Source: Phorcus lineatus
Taxonomy: Eukaryota; Mollusca; Gastropoda; Trochida; Trochidae
Reading direction: 5' to 3'
Assembly: GCA_921293015.1 (NCBI GenBank)
Contig: OV121090.1
Span: 18,738,304 to 18,802,303, forward strand
Length of the DNA: 64,000 nucleotides
Shown piece by piece: positions 1 through 14,463 of the stretch. The stretch's first letter is position 1; every line of letters starts with the position of its first letter. A program made the position numbers and the translations under genes. The notes beneath the pieces were generated by a model. It searched no databases. It was given only the letters and a program-made list of their open reading frames with translations, and was not told the DNA's origin.

Positions 1-108
1 AATGTGAGTAATAATATTTCGTTAAACCGTTGTGCTAAAAAAAAGTTGTTTTATTTTTAAATTTCAATGGCAAGTTGAGGTATATAAAAGCTACAGTAGT
101 CTTCTTTA

Positions 109-146
109 AATTTGAATTTCTAATATCAATTTGAATTTCTAATATC
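109..146. repeat. 19-bp direct tandem duplication
   Basis: Two exact adjacent copies of a 19-bp unit (AATTTGAATTTCTAATATC). The rest of 1-652 shows no recognisable gene or element. Confidence 0.9.
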
Positions 147-652
147 AAAATGGAAAAGAGGAGATATATACATCATTATGCTGGGTGATCATGGGCTTAC
201 AGCTTACATCAGATAAAACAATACACTTGAAATTGCATGTTATTCTGCTCAAAATTCCATGAAATATGCAGTAATAAAACCATGTCACATGTAAAGGTTC
301 TCTATGAGGTACAATGGAACAAATTATTAATTTTTTTTACGAAGATCATGGTAGTCAAGTCAATCTATTCCAAAAGAGTGAAAATGGAAACAGATTCGAA
401 GAGAAATAATATCGGGTGTTTTGGAAAGGTTAACCATTGTAGAATATCATGCATAAAGTGTAGAAATAGAATTTAATTCTTTTTGCTGTTTACGGATATG
501 CATGTTGGAGGGTGAAATCTCTCCAATATGAGGAACTCTTAACAATATCAAACAAAAACATCAATGTATTGTTTCAATATACCATGTCTGTTGCATATGG
601 TGTATTTTACGTTCATGTTCCATTATCTTTTCTCATCAACGCCTTAGTTACT

Positions 653-1118
653 TAAAGAGCCACTCCGTGAGTTGTTGGAGTCATATATGCCAAAATTAAT
701 CAATGGTGTCATTTTATCGCGAAGTATCGACTGTTACCAAAAAGACACATTTTAAAGCTTATTGGTTGTTTACAGTGACAATATGAAGGTAGAACGTCTC
801 AATGTTGACCGGACACTGGCGCGCGTCAAATAGTCAAACGTAATTTTGTTGACTTATCTAAACCAGCCAGGAGGGCAGTTAGGAGATGATAGTGTTTGTT
901 AGGTTATATAACTAGTATACATGTATAATGGACGTTTTATCTACACCTCTTTGCATTTTAAGGCTGTTTTTAGATTTTCATGGAAAGCCAGTATTTATCA
1001 TATATTTGTCTTTTGGACATGAAAATTTAAGATGTTTTGATTTTATATCCCCCAGATGACATTAAGCTTTGTATCAAAGGTAAATAATATGTTATGAAAA
1101 TCACGGAGTGGCTCTTTA
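653..1118. mobile_element. TIR element (MITE-like), about 462 bp
   Basis: The sequence opens with TAAAGAGCCACTCCGTGA (653-670) and closes with its exact reverse complement (1101-1118). This gives an 18-bp perfect terminal inverted repeat that includes a probable TA target duplication (element proper about 655-1116). No open frame of useful length lies between the ends, so it would be non-autonomous. Its left subterminal part (about 675-715, TTGGAGTCATATATG...) resembles the left end of the element at 54017, which suggests one family. The superfamily is not identified; the TA duplication fits Tc1/mariner-type or PIF/Harbinger-type (TWA) elements, but that is inference. Confidence 0.75.
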
Positions 1119-2473
1119 TTGAAAATTCAACTGAGCAAACTATAAAGATAAGTTGTCGTTTATAATTTATTTTGTTTATAGTTTATGTTTTAGGTTATAC
1201 TGAACTCTCCAATCGGCAGTCATATTTAGCTTCAAACATTTTCGTAAGAGCCTGAAAAACGCTGCTCGGCAAAACCGGCATATATTCACCCATTTGCAGT
1301 CTTTTTTTTCCATATTCCCGATATCTAATATACAAATAAATATAAATTCGCTGAGAATTCCTGTAGACTAAAGAGAGAATCACTTTGTTAAGTTACCAGA
1401 ATTTTGTAGGTGTTGAGCGAGTGAATCGATGTTAAGAGCTGCTTGGGCAATATTTCAGCCAATAACGGCGTGCAGTTTTTAAAAAAATGTCACTAAAAGC
1501 TAGAAACGTTTTCCCCGCTTCTTGTTGAAAACTAGAATTAACTAATTCTGAACAATTTGTTTCTAGTATTTGAAATATTAATCTATAAAGATAAAACATG
1601 AAATACACGACGGTTGCTTTAGTCAGATAAAATTTGCTATACTCAGTGCAACGTTTTTCAAATAAACGTGAAGACAAACTGTTGGTCACACTTTGTCTCC
1701 GGTTTCAAATGCTTTTAAATGTTCTTACTCTACGTTTTCTGGGTCAGTTAAACCTCTATGAGATTAACATATTCCGCGGGATGGAACTGATTGTCTTATT
1801 GTCTGATAATTTGATAAGTCCAAACACATCATCACAAAGGTCCACTATCAAAGAAGCTTTACCATGGCGGAGATTCCCTTACATTGAAAATAAATGTAAA
1901 TAAATCTTGTCCTCATTCGATGTAAATAAGTGTCCAAAAGGGAAAAGAATACTGCTGATTTGACAAGAAGACTTGAGGATAAACAAATTGAACACAAGTA
2001 ACGTTAATGAGTCTATCTGTTGCCTAAATGTCTCCAAATGTGATTTATCTAATCACATCAACAAAAAGTCTTCAATCAAAAGAGCTTCCCCATGGTTGGG
2101 TTTCACTTACATATATATTTGTTGAAGCTGAATCTGACTGTCTTCTTGTAGTCAAACGATGTGAACAAATTACAGTGTCCAAAACCAATATTACTACGTT
2201 AAGTGAAGAAATCAATAGGGCACGCAAATATCATACCGGTACTTTTCAGTTATGGAGAGATTGAGTTATTTAGGAAAATAGTACAGAGTATTTCGACTGA
2301 CATGGCGTGGTTTCATTAAGGAATAGAGATATGAAGATCCCTGCCTCCAAGTGACATACAGACTGTAATCTTTGTGGAAACGTCATCGATTTTACAGCAG
2401 TTGTTTAATGTTCCTACTGTTTGGCATATTGAGACGGCTTTGACCAACCGTTAGAAGATGCAGTTATAGCTTA
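1119..2473. other. Unrecognised AT-rich DNA
   Basis: Only short open frames (under 90 codons) occur here, on both strands and overlapping one another. None shows a recognisable motif or convincing splice context. I see no gene. Confidence 0.6.
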
Positions 2474-2528
2474 AAATAATAATAATAATAATATTGATAA
2501 TAATAATGATAATGATAATAATAATAAT
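2474..2528. repeat. (AAT)n/(GATAAT)n microsatellite
   Basis: Imperfect run of AAT trinucleotides with interspersed GAT units, about 55 bp long. Confidence 0.9.
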
Positions 2529-5500
2529 TTATTGCCTTTCCAAGAATTTGTTTTACATCAACAGCTTGAAAACATTTATACAATCACATGAAAAAAAAGT
2601 AGGCTTATGAAAACACTATATCTCACTCGGTTTTGGTTAGCACGAATCGCCATTTTCAAACGACATAATTTAAATTCAAAGATAAAATTTTTGATGTGAT
2701 CTGTATTTTTCATTGTAGAAATGAAGATTTTTACATTATTCACTTTCTGCTTGTTGCATAATTGATCTAATGATTATTCTTCCTGTTTTGTCAGCGGGCA
2801 CATCAACTTTGCATGTGTTTTACTATCATAGTGTGCTAACAGAATCTCTCTATCGTTCTCAAGCAGTCGAAATTTTAGGTGTGAGAGTTTCGTCCATTCA
2901 TCGACGTGTAAATAAGATGAATCCTATTAATAAATAGATATTGATTTTAAAGTGAATAGATGTGAATGTGCTCGACAAACGTTAAGAATATACATTCTGA
3001 GCGACTAAGTTTCGCTGCAAAAACTTGATTTTGTCGGAAATAAGCTGAACATCATATCGTCAAGCACATTACTCTTCAAACATAACCATACTGTGCATGT
3101 GCACCGCAACTGTAATCAACATGCTCTCTGGTTTGATCTGCTCTAGTTCGAGCGTCAATGCTATCAAACCAGATCATTACGTCACCTCTCGAGAAGTTCT
3201 TCCCAGTAATCAATGTTAAGTCACCTTCATGCTGTAAGCAATTAATTTTTGTTTTTGATTAAATATAGATCGCACAAAAAATGCCAGGAGTAACTATGCT
3301 CTATTTATGATGAATGTCAAAAATTCAAGCCCATTCATTCTGCAAATGTTGAATATGCATTCAAAAACCTTTGACATAGAAATATAATCTCATTTTAAAA
3401 TATAAAAAAAATTATTTTTCTATAAAGTCAGTTGGAACTTGACTGTAGTGAGGGTAGAAGTGTACACATTAATTTACCTTTTATTCCAAAGCATTACATA
3501 ATGAGTCGTTAACCGATAACGTATCAAAATATATCAAACCGTCTCAACGTCTTCTGTAGAAAATATCGATTCTAATTATGTCTGTCATTACCATTTATAC
3601 CAGACCGTCAAGAGAATTCCTACAATATGTAATAAAGACTCTTTGGCAAGTAACAACGTCAGACATATACACTAACACTGTTAGCGCGCCCACTACGAAA
3701 TAAATCAAAGTCAAATATGAAACAACATGCAATCAATCGATATGAGGATGATCTATTATATCCAGAAGGTGTAAATATCATGGCTTCCTTGGAGTTTGGA
3801 AAATCTTCGTCCTGGCCCCGGATAAAAGATACAAAAAAGGATGTTTCTAGTTAAATGCTGCTTTATCTTATCAAAATGGATACTCGTAAAATCATTTCAA
3901 TATACTTTTACTTTTCTTGCATTACGTTTCACGAGAAAACTCTTTTAAAAACAAAACCATGTTTATAAGGTGGATAAATCAATGAACAAATCTAGTTATG
4001 CAATTAGTTTTTTTCGTATCGGACATCTATCGAGCTAGCTATTGGTTATAATAGTAGATTCCAGGGAACTCATTATCATGTAAAACAGATGTTGAATATT
4101 TTTTCTTTCAGTGGAGATAATTCCATTTCCTGATTAATCCAAAGAACTAATATTCTCGTGCATGCAACATGTTCATCAGTCTTGGTGAACTTCATTAATT
4201 TGCCATCACCATGCCGGTATCACAATGTAGGGTAATGTAGTTTTTATAATCAAACTAAAATTGATTACCACGAATAGACATTATGTACTGACTAAACTAT
4301 ATACCATTAAACTGGATCAAAAAACTTTAAAACCAAATTAGGTCAAGTTGACGTCAAGAAGGTAAAAACACATTAGGCTTGGGTTCTTTTTGTAAACTTT
4401 TCTTTATGAGTATATCTGATGAATGCCATATCTTAAATCAATTTGCGATTGCTTTACTTATTCCTGTTGTTGTGAAGTATAAGCATGCTATATTTCATCT
4501 TATAACCTATATTTCCTATAACTTAAATCGAGTCAGAAAAAACGAAACACATTACTATTAACATTGTAAAGCGCTTGTTTTCTTTGGAATAGCACATTTA
4601 AGAACAGAAATGAGATATAACGATACTCTTTATTACGTGTCGAATTGTTATCACAAAATGAAATTATAGACTGACTTTTAGAAAAAGAAGTTATATACCA
4701 ATTCTGTTAAAACGCTCTTATAAAATATCTAAAAGTATGACATTTTCTATAATTAATTATTTTGTGTGACACAAATCATTAATGTTTTTTCGAGAAAGCA
4801 AGTAATTTCGAACGTAAGACTAACTGGAACCATTTTTTAGAAAGTAATCAAACTGGTTTAATCAAATATCTCTTGCATGCAATGAGTGTAATGATCCTGG
4901 AAATATGAGACATTGTAATCTTTAAACTATAGCCACAATGTCGGAGACGACAATTTTAATCATATGACGAGTTTGTTTTTTCGAAAGAGATGAAAAATAA
5001 CATAAACAAATTGATTTTTTTTATCCCGAACATGTTTTCCATTTTGGTAAAAGTTATGCACAATCCATTTCTAGTCATTTTTATATATTATATCTCTTCT
5101 GAAAAGTCCAGTTTCACTGGTTTGATATCTAAACCTGAACTGGTTGTGTGGAAGTTCGATTAGCTTCGTATTTCCTAACTTTTAAAAATAAAGTGATAGG
5201 TTAGATTGAAAGAAAACGATAATAGAATAATCTGAAAAAATATATTTAAAATTTCGATCGTATCTAAGCGAGAATGTAAACATGTGAACTTTTGATAGAT
5301 AAACATATCACCAACGTATATTATGAAGTAATGTATTAAACCTGATATAGAAGATACACATGATATTTCTACTTTATGACAGTTCATTTGACATTACCTA
5401 AACTATTTTTACTCACATTTATGCCGAAAGCAGGTTCCACAAGCTTGCACAAGTCACAATCATGACGAAACTCAGCTGTTTTCCTTTCACTATATCTAAC

Positions 5501-6779
5501 TTTAAGTATTTTACACGTGGCAATGGCTGAAATATTGCTACAGCATGTTAAACCCTACTCACATACCAACTCATTCAAATTGGTAAAAAGCTCAGAAGTT
5601 CCTTTGTATGATTTGGCCTAAAATGATGATTTATGATGCTATCAACAATTTCTACGGAAGTTGTAAGGTTTGAGTAAATACTCAAACTGCTTGTATTAAA
5701 ACGCTAATTTTCAAAGAAAACTTTCGCCTAATGTTCACTTTTTCACTGACGTGACGCCTTTTCTGACATTTGTCTATCGAGCAGGGGTAAGGGTTTGGTT
5801 TTGGCGGCGTCAAGGCATTGGTTTAACAGACAGAAACATTTTTGAGAGTACATCATTACGAAGTGGATCAGAATAGGATTAATATGATCCCTATAGATTT
5901 GCTTTCCGAATACTTGTGCAAGTTGACAACATGGCGTCACTACTCATCTTGATATAGTACAAAACATCAGACCATACGTTAATCCAGTTTTGCACAATAT
6001 CAGCACATTTGACAACAGGACAATGCTCGTCTCCATCTTGCTAGAACTACCGTAGCAACACAATATCGGTATTCTACACAGGACTGCCCTGACTCATTAC
6101 TGGGGTCTTAAAAACGTACATCCTTGGAAAACAATCTAACCATGATATTTGATTTTGAAAAAAGTTGCCTGAACTTAACCACTCTATTCCCGGTAGGGTA
6201 ATAATAGAGGGAATATGTCTCTAATGTTGGTATTTGAATAAATGGAAACACTTTTCCAATAAAAGAGGTCTATCAAGTTATATTTTATCATTAATTAAGA
6301 ATTAAAGTCAATGATTATAGGCAATCACAAATTTAAATGACGTTTTTTATTCACAATAACCCCTCTTGGGACTACTGAAGGAATCAATCAATCGATCAAT
6401 CGGTTTTCAGCTATTTTCATTTCCTGTCTAAATTTCAAGCGGACTGGTTAACAAATTTAGTATTCAATGTTTTTTTGCTATTTTAGCAACCTCTCAATAT
6501 ATTTAATTGGCGCTGATCTGGAAATGGTTTTTATACCTTCTCCTGGGACTAAGCAGAGGGCCGATTGTTGAATGATTAAACCAATGTGACAAAAAGTGAG
6601 CCGGTATTTTAAAAAGGTCCTATAAGACCGCAATACTGCAACAGTATTTCCAATCAATGAGTCACACAGGGTAAACGTCTGCAAAGGAAGCTATTTAGAG
6701 ACTTCACATTTCCTGTAAGGCTTTCAGAAAACTCCTTTATCACACCGAGATTGGAAAATCCATGTTTTCTTCAAGTCTT
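2529..6779. other. Unrecognised AT-rich DNA
   Basis: No open frame above 70 codons and no recognised repeat family. A small stem is visible at 3130-3174, where CTGGTTTGAT is answered by ATCAAACCAG. A short (ATCA/ATCG)n run lies near 6384-6405. I see no gene. Confidence 0.6.
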
Positions 6780-9700
6780 TATTGCTTCCATCAGACATGT
6801 GTGAAATCGTAATTAACCGCAATCTCAATGCATGAGGGAGTTTGCTGGAAGCACACAACTGTGCGATATTCTCTGATCATGCCGGCTTTAGATATATTCT
6901 TTTGCTGACCAAACCTGCAAATGTCATGGCGCAACTGAAATACCTGCATGTCAGTGAATTATCAGTTAATGGTTTTTCGACTTCGGGTGACAATGGAAAG
7001 GTCATCAAATACATGAAAAGAGCAATCTTATAATCATGATGACGGTATTCGGGGAAATCATTTCAAATATGAAATGTTTCCCTATAGAAACACCGGGGAA
7101 ATTATATCAGAAGTTGAACTCTCCATATCGTTATATATTTGGGATTCTGCTATATTGTTAATATCAATGACTATTTAACAACTAATTATTGGTTCTTAAA
7201 ATTGCCATTTTAATATATTTTGGTTCAATGTGGATAAAACAAACAGGTAAAAGTTATACCTGATAATGACTAACAATGGTGCACACTAATGGCTCGATCG
7301 TAATTTTGGAAACCAACTTAGAACAGACATAAAGAAAAATATGGGTTTTTTTAACTTATGAGCATATAAATGGGACAAAGATTTTCGACTTCTTTTTATT
7401 GATATAGGCGTTAATGTTTATCACTTATCAAGTTAATAATTTGTTTAGGGCATTTTAGTGATAAAATACTAACAGATGGAGGTGACTTGACACAACTACA
7501 AAATTATGAAAAATACTGTTTGTCACTTTAAGTTAAAAAGCTAATTTATGCCATATGTGATTGATGATTTTAATACATATGTTTATTAACTGAAATATTG
7601 TTGATTATATGTTAAACCCGAAATCACTCACATGATTATTAAGATAAACTTCATTCTCACCTTTTGCATCAATAAAATCGTATTGAAGAAGCTAGTTATG
7701 AATTGAGTGATATTTGTTTAACAATGTTTGCTCATTACCAACTTAAAAGATTATGGGCTTACATTTTCGAAGCTCTCTTAGTGCAAAGGTAGTCGTAGGC
7801 TGATTAGCTGATTTGAATAATGTCACAGGCAAACCTGATGACTCGCAAAACGGGACCTGGTGAGATCTGTACGCGTAACGTAATGGAACGTAAGTGGATA
7901 AGAGAACAGACAATGAAAGACAGACAGCAGGTTTAAGAATTATTCGAATTTGGTCTAACGTCAGTCCTTAAAGCAACGACTTGACTAAATACCTTATAGT
8001 GGTGCGGTGGTTTGCGTGCTTCAGAAACCTTGTTAGTTATGGTAGCCGGAGCTTACTTGCTCCTGGTGGTGCTACCCAAACTGAACAGGTCGACGGGTCG
8101 ACGAGTCTTTCTAAAACCTGCCGTCTGTCTCTCACTGTGCCTTTCTTTCCTAATCCTTCCTATCCTTTCGTCCTCGATCGGCCCAGATCGAGAAGTTTTT
8201 TCCCCCTTTTTTTTGCTTGTTAAGAGATATGAACATGAGACGTGTGATATTAAGTATACTAAGAATATGTCAGAGTTCTGTGAGCTAGTGGTTTTCAATT
8301 ATATATTTTTATAAATACATAATGTACAGTGGTATGATGCATTACATTAACTCATGTTACATATCATCATAAATTGAGCAAACCGTTTCCTCTGTGTTTT
8401 GGTAGAACTGTTTTTGACATTTTAAAGATACAAAATAGTCTGAATAGAAAAGTCTCTATCTGTGACGTTTAGATTGAATATACTTAACCCCCCTATTATG
8501 AACTTTATATGAAAGTTGTGTTTCTTATTCCAATCCTTAGATCAATTTAATTTTTACAAATATTCTGAATATAAGAAGTGTGTTAGAATTAAAATGGCCA
8601 TTACACTTGACATGTTTACTGCAATATTTCATGTTAAAATTAATGTTTTTGTTAACTCATACATCTATACTTGATAAACGGCGAAATTCCCCTTTCGGAT
8701 TCTCATTCGGAAGCAAAGTCAACCCTAACTACCTTGCTGTAATATCAATAATGCCAACCAGGAGGAACCCCTGTCCAATTTGATTTGTAAGTGGTAAGAA
8801 ACTGTCACTTATGCAGTAGGGAAGTACGGAAATACCTCCAAATAGAGCCGGAAGGTCTGCATGTATTGGGAGATGGTGTTGAACCTACAAATTAATTACT
8901 GGTGTGACGCTTTAAGGTAGTACGTATTGATTCTGTGATCTACTCAGTTGGAAATCGATTGGATTTAGGACGAGATTGGGGTTTAATGACTACACCATCA
9001 GTGTTAAAACATGTTTGTTTAATCCCAAAGTGAACAAGTGTAGCAGGTACTGTCATTCGTATAGAAGTCATTTTTGCTGGAAGATGAATTCATCAATACC
9101 ATCTTGGTAACGTAATAGAGATTGCCTTTGGAATCGGATCCTCATAATGGTATTTAAGAGTATCCAATAGTTAACATCTTTATCATGAAATGAACCATAA
9201 TGTCGTATCTTGACATCGATATAAATTGTGTTAAGAATTCATTTCTGGGAAGGGATCGATACACTGGTTTCAATGATTTATTTGATTGAAATGGGTAAAA
9301 AGGCAAAGCTGTGAGTGGTTTGAGGAATATGTGCATTTTTGAGATGTGAGTGAAAGTATCAATATCGTATGGCGATCGTTTAGATACGTTTAAATTACAA
9401 TAAATTAATGTTTTTGACATATTTACATCTGCATAGTGTGACATAATCATTTACATCTGCAAACTATGAATCTAGTTTCAAAGCTAAAACTTAAACTTAA
9501 AGTTATAGTTATTGATTGTTGTTTCTTCATCAGGTAATGAAACATTTATTAATAACTTCAAAAATGGCTGTATCATCGTCAGTGTAAACTTAACTAAAAC
9601 AATATCCAGATAGAACCTAGACGGAAAAGGTTATGAGTGTAGACTGGGCATTTAATCAGTCCTGCCTACACAAAAAAACTTTGTAAAATATCTGCATATA

Positions 9701-11280
9701 CATGTTACCCTATGCTGCTTGTCGTTGAAGAATATATGCCACTTAATGCATTCAATATGATAAATTGTTCGGCCGTCCACAAGGACCATTATTTCACTGA
9801 TTTAATCCCTTTCGTTTTTTGCTTAGTTTCAACTTGATCTGGTTGAGGTGATTGAATGTCACCAACTCGAAAATGATCAACATTCAGAGAAACCTCTCTC
9901 ACCCAAAACGTGTTCAATGTTAACTAGTCAAGCTGTTTTGATAAGAACGTTTTCATATGTAATAACTGTCACAGTTTCGCTTTAATTTACCTGATGATTG
10001 CTTACTTAACTTCCCCTCTCTCCCTATCTCTCATTTAAGAATACTGGTTCGTCTTTGGTCTGATTTTAGTACAGTTAAAAGTTTGAAATTTTGTAAATGC
10101 CCCAATAATGCTAAGATTTTCAACACTGCTAACTGTGTTACCCATATACTGATTTGGCTAGCATCAAAGCACCACATATTTACAGAGAAGCTGAGCTTAA
10201 TGTTTTAATCCAATGATGATGCATACACATTGTTTCAACATGTTTAACAGAATCACTGATGCATCGTGTGAGGTAGTAATGTATCATTAAAGAAATGATA
10301 GAGCATTACCTAAATGGGTGTAACATACTCAGTTCACCACTTCATCTGTGACAAGGTATCATTTGAAATATATCAGTTTGGTTTTCAATGCTTACAATCA
10401 TTATTTTCATTGCTGAAATTTGATCAACAGGAAACTTTACTTTTTAATATTCCAATACAGAATCTTAGTTCTCTTAGAATAATTCTGTTCAAGATTTGAT
10501 TCAAAGCACGCAAAAGCTTTTGTACTGCCACTAATGCGGGAAAGAGGTACGGAATTAGCAGCAAAATAGAGACGAAAGGTCTGCATTGTGGGGTTATTGA
10601 CATGAACAGAGATAGTGTAGACGAGTGCATTTGCAACTTTATTACTGATATGACGTCTTGAGGCGGTATAGTATTGATCTTCTCATTTATTTACTGATTG
10701 GATTAAGGACATATATTTGGGTTCATGGTTCATATCTCTTCATGGTAACATTTATAACAACTCAGTACTTATTACATGTTATTTTACACATCCTTTCTCA
10801 ATGAATAAATGTGTGCTCTTTTTTTTTATAGGGTGTATCCAAGTTATGAAATCGAACAATATTTTGTGCCTGTTTAAGGTATAGGCATTGCATTTGATCA
10901 ACGGTCAGTGTAAAATTTACTACTAACAAGCTACATTAGTTCATAAATGTGTGATTAAATAAATGCAATCATGTGTCAATTAATTTAGGACTGTCACTAA
11001 TGGATAAGTGCTACTCGGCATGTTTAACTAACACCAAGTCGGGATGCCAGAATATTTCTTCCTGAAGGCATGATAAGGTATTGACCTGTCAAGTAGGCAA
11101 GACACTTGACGGAACGTCGCTGAAATGTGCCAATTGAGAGTAGGCTTGAATGATTTACGTCTATTGGACTGGCATCCCTGACCTTATACTATAAATAAAA
11201 CAGGATCAGAGTAGACAAGTCTTTTCTCTGGTCTAATCTGTACTGATGGTCTCAACAAACACAATACAGACTAGTAGGCA
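6780..11280 (+). repeat. Non-coding module, copy 1 of 3
   Basis: Collinear blocks in this stretch recur downstream in the same order. Block 6780-7085 (GCATGAGGGAG..., then ...AAAAGAGCAATC) matches 19120-19395. Block 8230-9090 matches 13500-14400 and 25980-26647 plus 30526-30740. Block 9430-9720 matches 31030-31345. Block 10050-10260 matches 31540-31680. Block 10500-10740 matches 32090-32350. Block 11030-11280 matches 17430-17620 and 33170-33380. The copies are diverged by many substitutions and indels, so the duplication is old. Within the copy, 8770-8980 and 10505-10700 also resemble each other (GTACGGAATTA, GGTCTGCAT, TTACTGRTRTGACG). No coding capacity is retained. Confidence 0.7.
7890..8215 (+). 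repeat. Dispersed repeat with inverted ends and pyrimidine-rich tail
   Basis: GAAAGACAGACAGCAGG (about 7916) is answered by CCTGCCGTCTGTCTCTCAC (about 8118), giving imperfect terminal inverted repeats of about 20-30 bp around a GC-richer centre. The right side runs into a C/T-rich tract (8125-8215). A second copy lies at about 25285-25450; its central part (GGAGCAAGTAAGCTCC) is in reverse orientation relative to this one. No open frame is credible as a gene. Family unknown. Confidence 0.6.
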
Positions 11281-11988
11281 TCAAACGTGGAATTCACATG
11301 GCAATAACAGCAATAAAACAAGCACATATGATTACCATTATCATTTCTAACTATGCTCCTTCTTTGAAATGTTTTTAAACTATAATTTCAATTTCAAGTT
11401 ACTAAAAGTACTTTCCCTAAAGAATCAACCAATAGGCAAATTTATTTGTTTTGTTGAATTGGAAATGATCTTTTCTCAAATAACCTATCCTGAGACCGAG
11501 CACATAGCAATTGCTGAGTAATGGAATTAATTTGACAAAAAGGCCGTCTGTACAACATGATAAATATTTTCAATAGCAGGTGGCGAAAAGCAGAAAATAT
11601 CATTAGCACATTTTCTTCTATGGCAATTTAAGTTATTAAGCTTGCTTTGTTCATTTCCTTTCCTTGAATTTACACCAACAGTCGCTTATTACTATGGACC
11701 TTTTCTTAAAGAAAAGATTGGCATTCAAAATTCATTTCATGTTGTAGGGTTATGTTTTTCGTATGCTTTACCAGACACTTCATATTTTAACGCAATTTAC
11801 ACCACAAGAACAGCTTATGCGATAAGAAGCAGAATTTGACAACCAGGAATATTTTACTATTGTATTATTTGAGCTAAAAACTATTTAACATATTTTGAAG
11901 TTCGGAAAGGTACGAAAAACTTATAGTTTGAACATATACTTTGTCACAATGCTGACATGAGTTGATGATTAAGTCATTACCGAAAATC
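11281..11988. other. Unrecognised DNA between module copy 1 and the minisatellite
   Basis: AT-rich, without a supported gene. The 65-codon plus-strand frame at 11642-11839 has no recognisable motif. Confidence 0.5.
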
Positions 11989-12625
11989 TTATGATCTTAT
12001 GATGCATACTACTCACTAACTGGATATCAAGTGACTTGTAAATAATATGATGCATACTATTCACTAACTTCATATCAAGTGACTTGTAAATCATATGATG
12101 CATACTACTTACTATCTGTATATCAAGTGACTTGTAAATAATATGATGCATACTATTCACTAACTTCATATCAAGTGACTTGTAAATCATATGATGCATA
12201 CTACTTACTATCTGTATATCAAGTGACTTGTGAATCTTATGATGCATACTACTCACTAACTGGATATCAAGTGACTTGTAAATCGTATGATGCATACTAC
12301 TCACTAACTTCATATTAAGTGACTTGTAAATCATATGATGCATACTACTCACTAACTGGATATCAAGTGACTTGTAAATCATATGATGCATACTACTCAC
12401 TAACTGGATATCAAGTGACTTGTAAATCATATGATGCATACTATTCACTAACTGGATATCAAGTGACTTGTAAATCATATGATGCATACTATTCACTAAC
12501 TTCATATCAAGTGACTTGTAAATCGTATGATGCATACTACTCACTAACTTCATTTTAAGTGACTTGTAAATCATATTATGCATACTACTCACTAACTGCA
12601 CATCAAGACACTTGTGAATTATATG
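11989..12625. repeat. 48-bp minisatellite, 13 copies
   Basis: The core GATGCATACT recurs at 12001, 12049, 12097 and so on at exact 48-bp steps to 12577 (the last as TATGCATACT). That is 13 monomers with no length change. Variants differ mainly after ACTAAC (TGGATATC, TTCATATC, or TATCTGTATATC). Two successive dimers (12049-12144 and 12145-12240) are almost identical, which shows a 96-bp higher-order unit. Because 48 is a multiple of 3, stop-free frames pass through the array on both strands: 240 codons on minus (11969-12691) and 79 codons on plus (12319-12558). The predicted 16-residue repeats (KSLDIQLVSSMHHMIY type) vary freely at many positions and look like translated satellite rather than a protein. 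Confidence 0.97.
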
Positions 12626-14463
12626 CAATCCAATTATTACTGGACTTCTAAGATTTGAAACATTATGACTTGTTGCTAGAATGAAATGCAATAATATTTA
12701 ATTAACACTGACTATTAACAACTATAAAAAACATCATTCGTCAGAAGTAGTCGTCATCCAATCAGTTTTCACGTAATTTTCTTTCTATTTAACACTCCTC
12801 CTTTACATTGAATCATTAAAGGTAATCATTCAATTATCTAAATGATAGTATAGTTATTACAACTGTGTGACCATTTGGCAGAAATGTAGTAAAAGTCGAA
12901 AGGAATGCAACATCATAGAACTATTTCTCTAAGCGTCATTCTCAGACAGGGGGTGTAACAAAACCCTTGAGCCATTCAATTAAATGTTTGGCGTGCATAC
13001 TTAAACAAAGTTTAGCTGTTTAAGTACACCACTCCAACTTTTTCACTTCATCATTATGGATTGAAAATCATTTGAAACAAATAACATTCTGTGACAGGAT
13101 ACTTTTCATTATTCTTATATATGTTTGTGATTTAGGAGTTGCATTAAGGTTTTTCGGATTTCTATAACTATAATGATTGATATGGATTTCATATTATTCC
13201 CAACTGGAAAGTTGTTTTTAACCAGCACCCATCTCAATGGCAAGGGATGGAATCAATTGGCCTGCACAAGCTTGTAAAAATTTTAATTTTTAAAACCAAA
13301 TACAACGCACGGATATTCAGTTGAAGTATTTCATTGCTGTCAATCAAAACCTGGGAAGTGATTTCGATTTTTACACATATATGGATAAACTTTCCTCTTA
13401 GAAAATGAAATTCTTAAGATAATATACTCTTCTTTATAACAAATGTGTGCCATATTTAAGATTCTGAGGAGCTACTTACTAAGAATAATATGTAGAAAAA
13501 AACCATGTTATACAGTGCTCTGATGTATAAAATAAACAATTTGTTTAAACTTTGAATACACTTTAGTAAATTTATCAGACATGAATAAATAAAATAACCG
13601 GTTTCTCTGATATAAGTTGGAAAATTAACTACTTAATTAACTAATATTTTTGTATGATACAAAATACTTTTGAAAGATAATTCATTATGCTCCATTGACA
13701 TCTAGATTGATGATACCTTTGCCTCCTACATAAGGATAACAGTTATGATTTTGGGTAGTACAAAGCTTCAAAAACATCATGAACCTACTTATCATAACAG
13801 GTTTTCATTGAATGCAAATATTGAGGATATATTTTATGTTACAAAGGTTATGATATTCAAGATAAACTTAATGTGATGGAATTAAAATAGCCAAGATACC
13901 TGACATTTTTACCACAATATTTCCTGCTGTCATTAATTTCATTGATGGTTTACATAACCATACTTGATGGATGATGAAATTCACTTTACAAAAATTAGAT
14001 AGAGAAGCACTGTCCAACCTTGATTTAATTACTGAAATATCAATAACGCAAATCGCTTGATAAGCCCTGTCCGATTTGATTTGTTAGTGCTAAGAAACTG
14101 TCACTGTTGCAGTAGAGAGGCTCAGAATTATCTCAAAGAGGCAGTAGGTCTGCATAATTGAATTGTGAACATGTATTGAGAGAGAGAGTGTAGACACCTA
14201 CAACTTGATTACTGGTATAACGCCATAAGGTAGCACGGTATCGATCCAGTAATCTACTCAAGAAGAAAGGGATTGGGTTTAGGACCGGGATTAGGGTTCC
14301 ATGAAAACACCATCAGCATGAAGTGTTTGTGCAATCGGACTGCTATGTTTAGCAGTTACTGTAATTTGCTCAGATGTAGCAGGAAGATGAAGTCATCGAT
14401 ACTATCTTGATGTTACTTTTGGTAAGGGTTCCACATATCACTAAAGATATGTTATTAAATGTC

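Noticed and set aside
11969-12691. 240-codon minus-strand ORF as a repeat protein gene
   Set aside because: The frame is open only because the 48-bp monomer has no stop in that frame and 48 is divisible by three. A second frame on the other strand is open for the same reason, and the residues vary without visible constraint.
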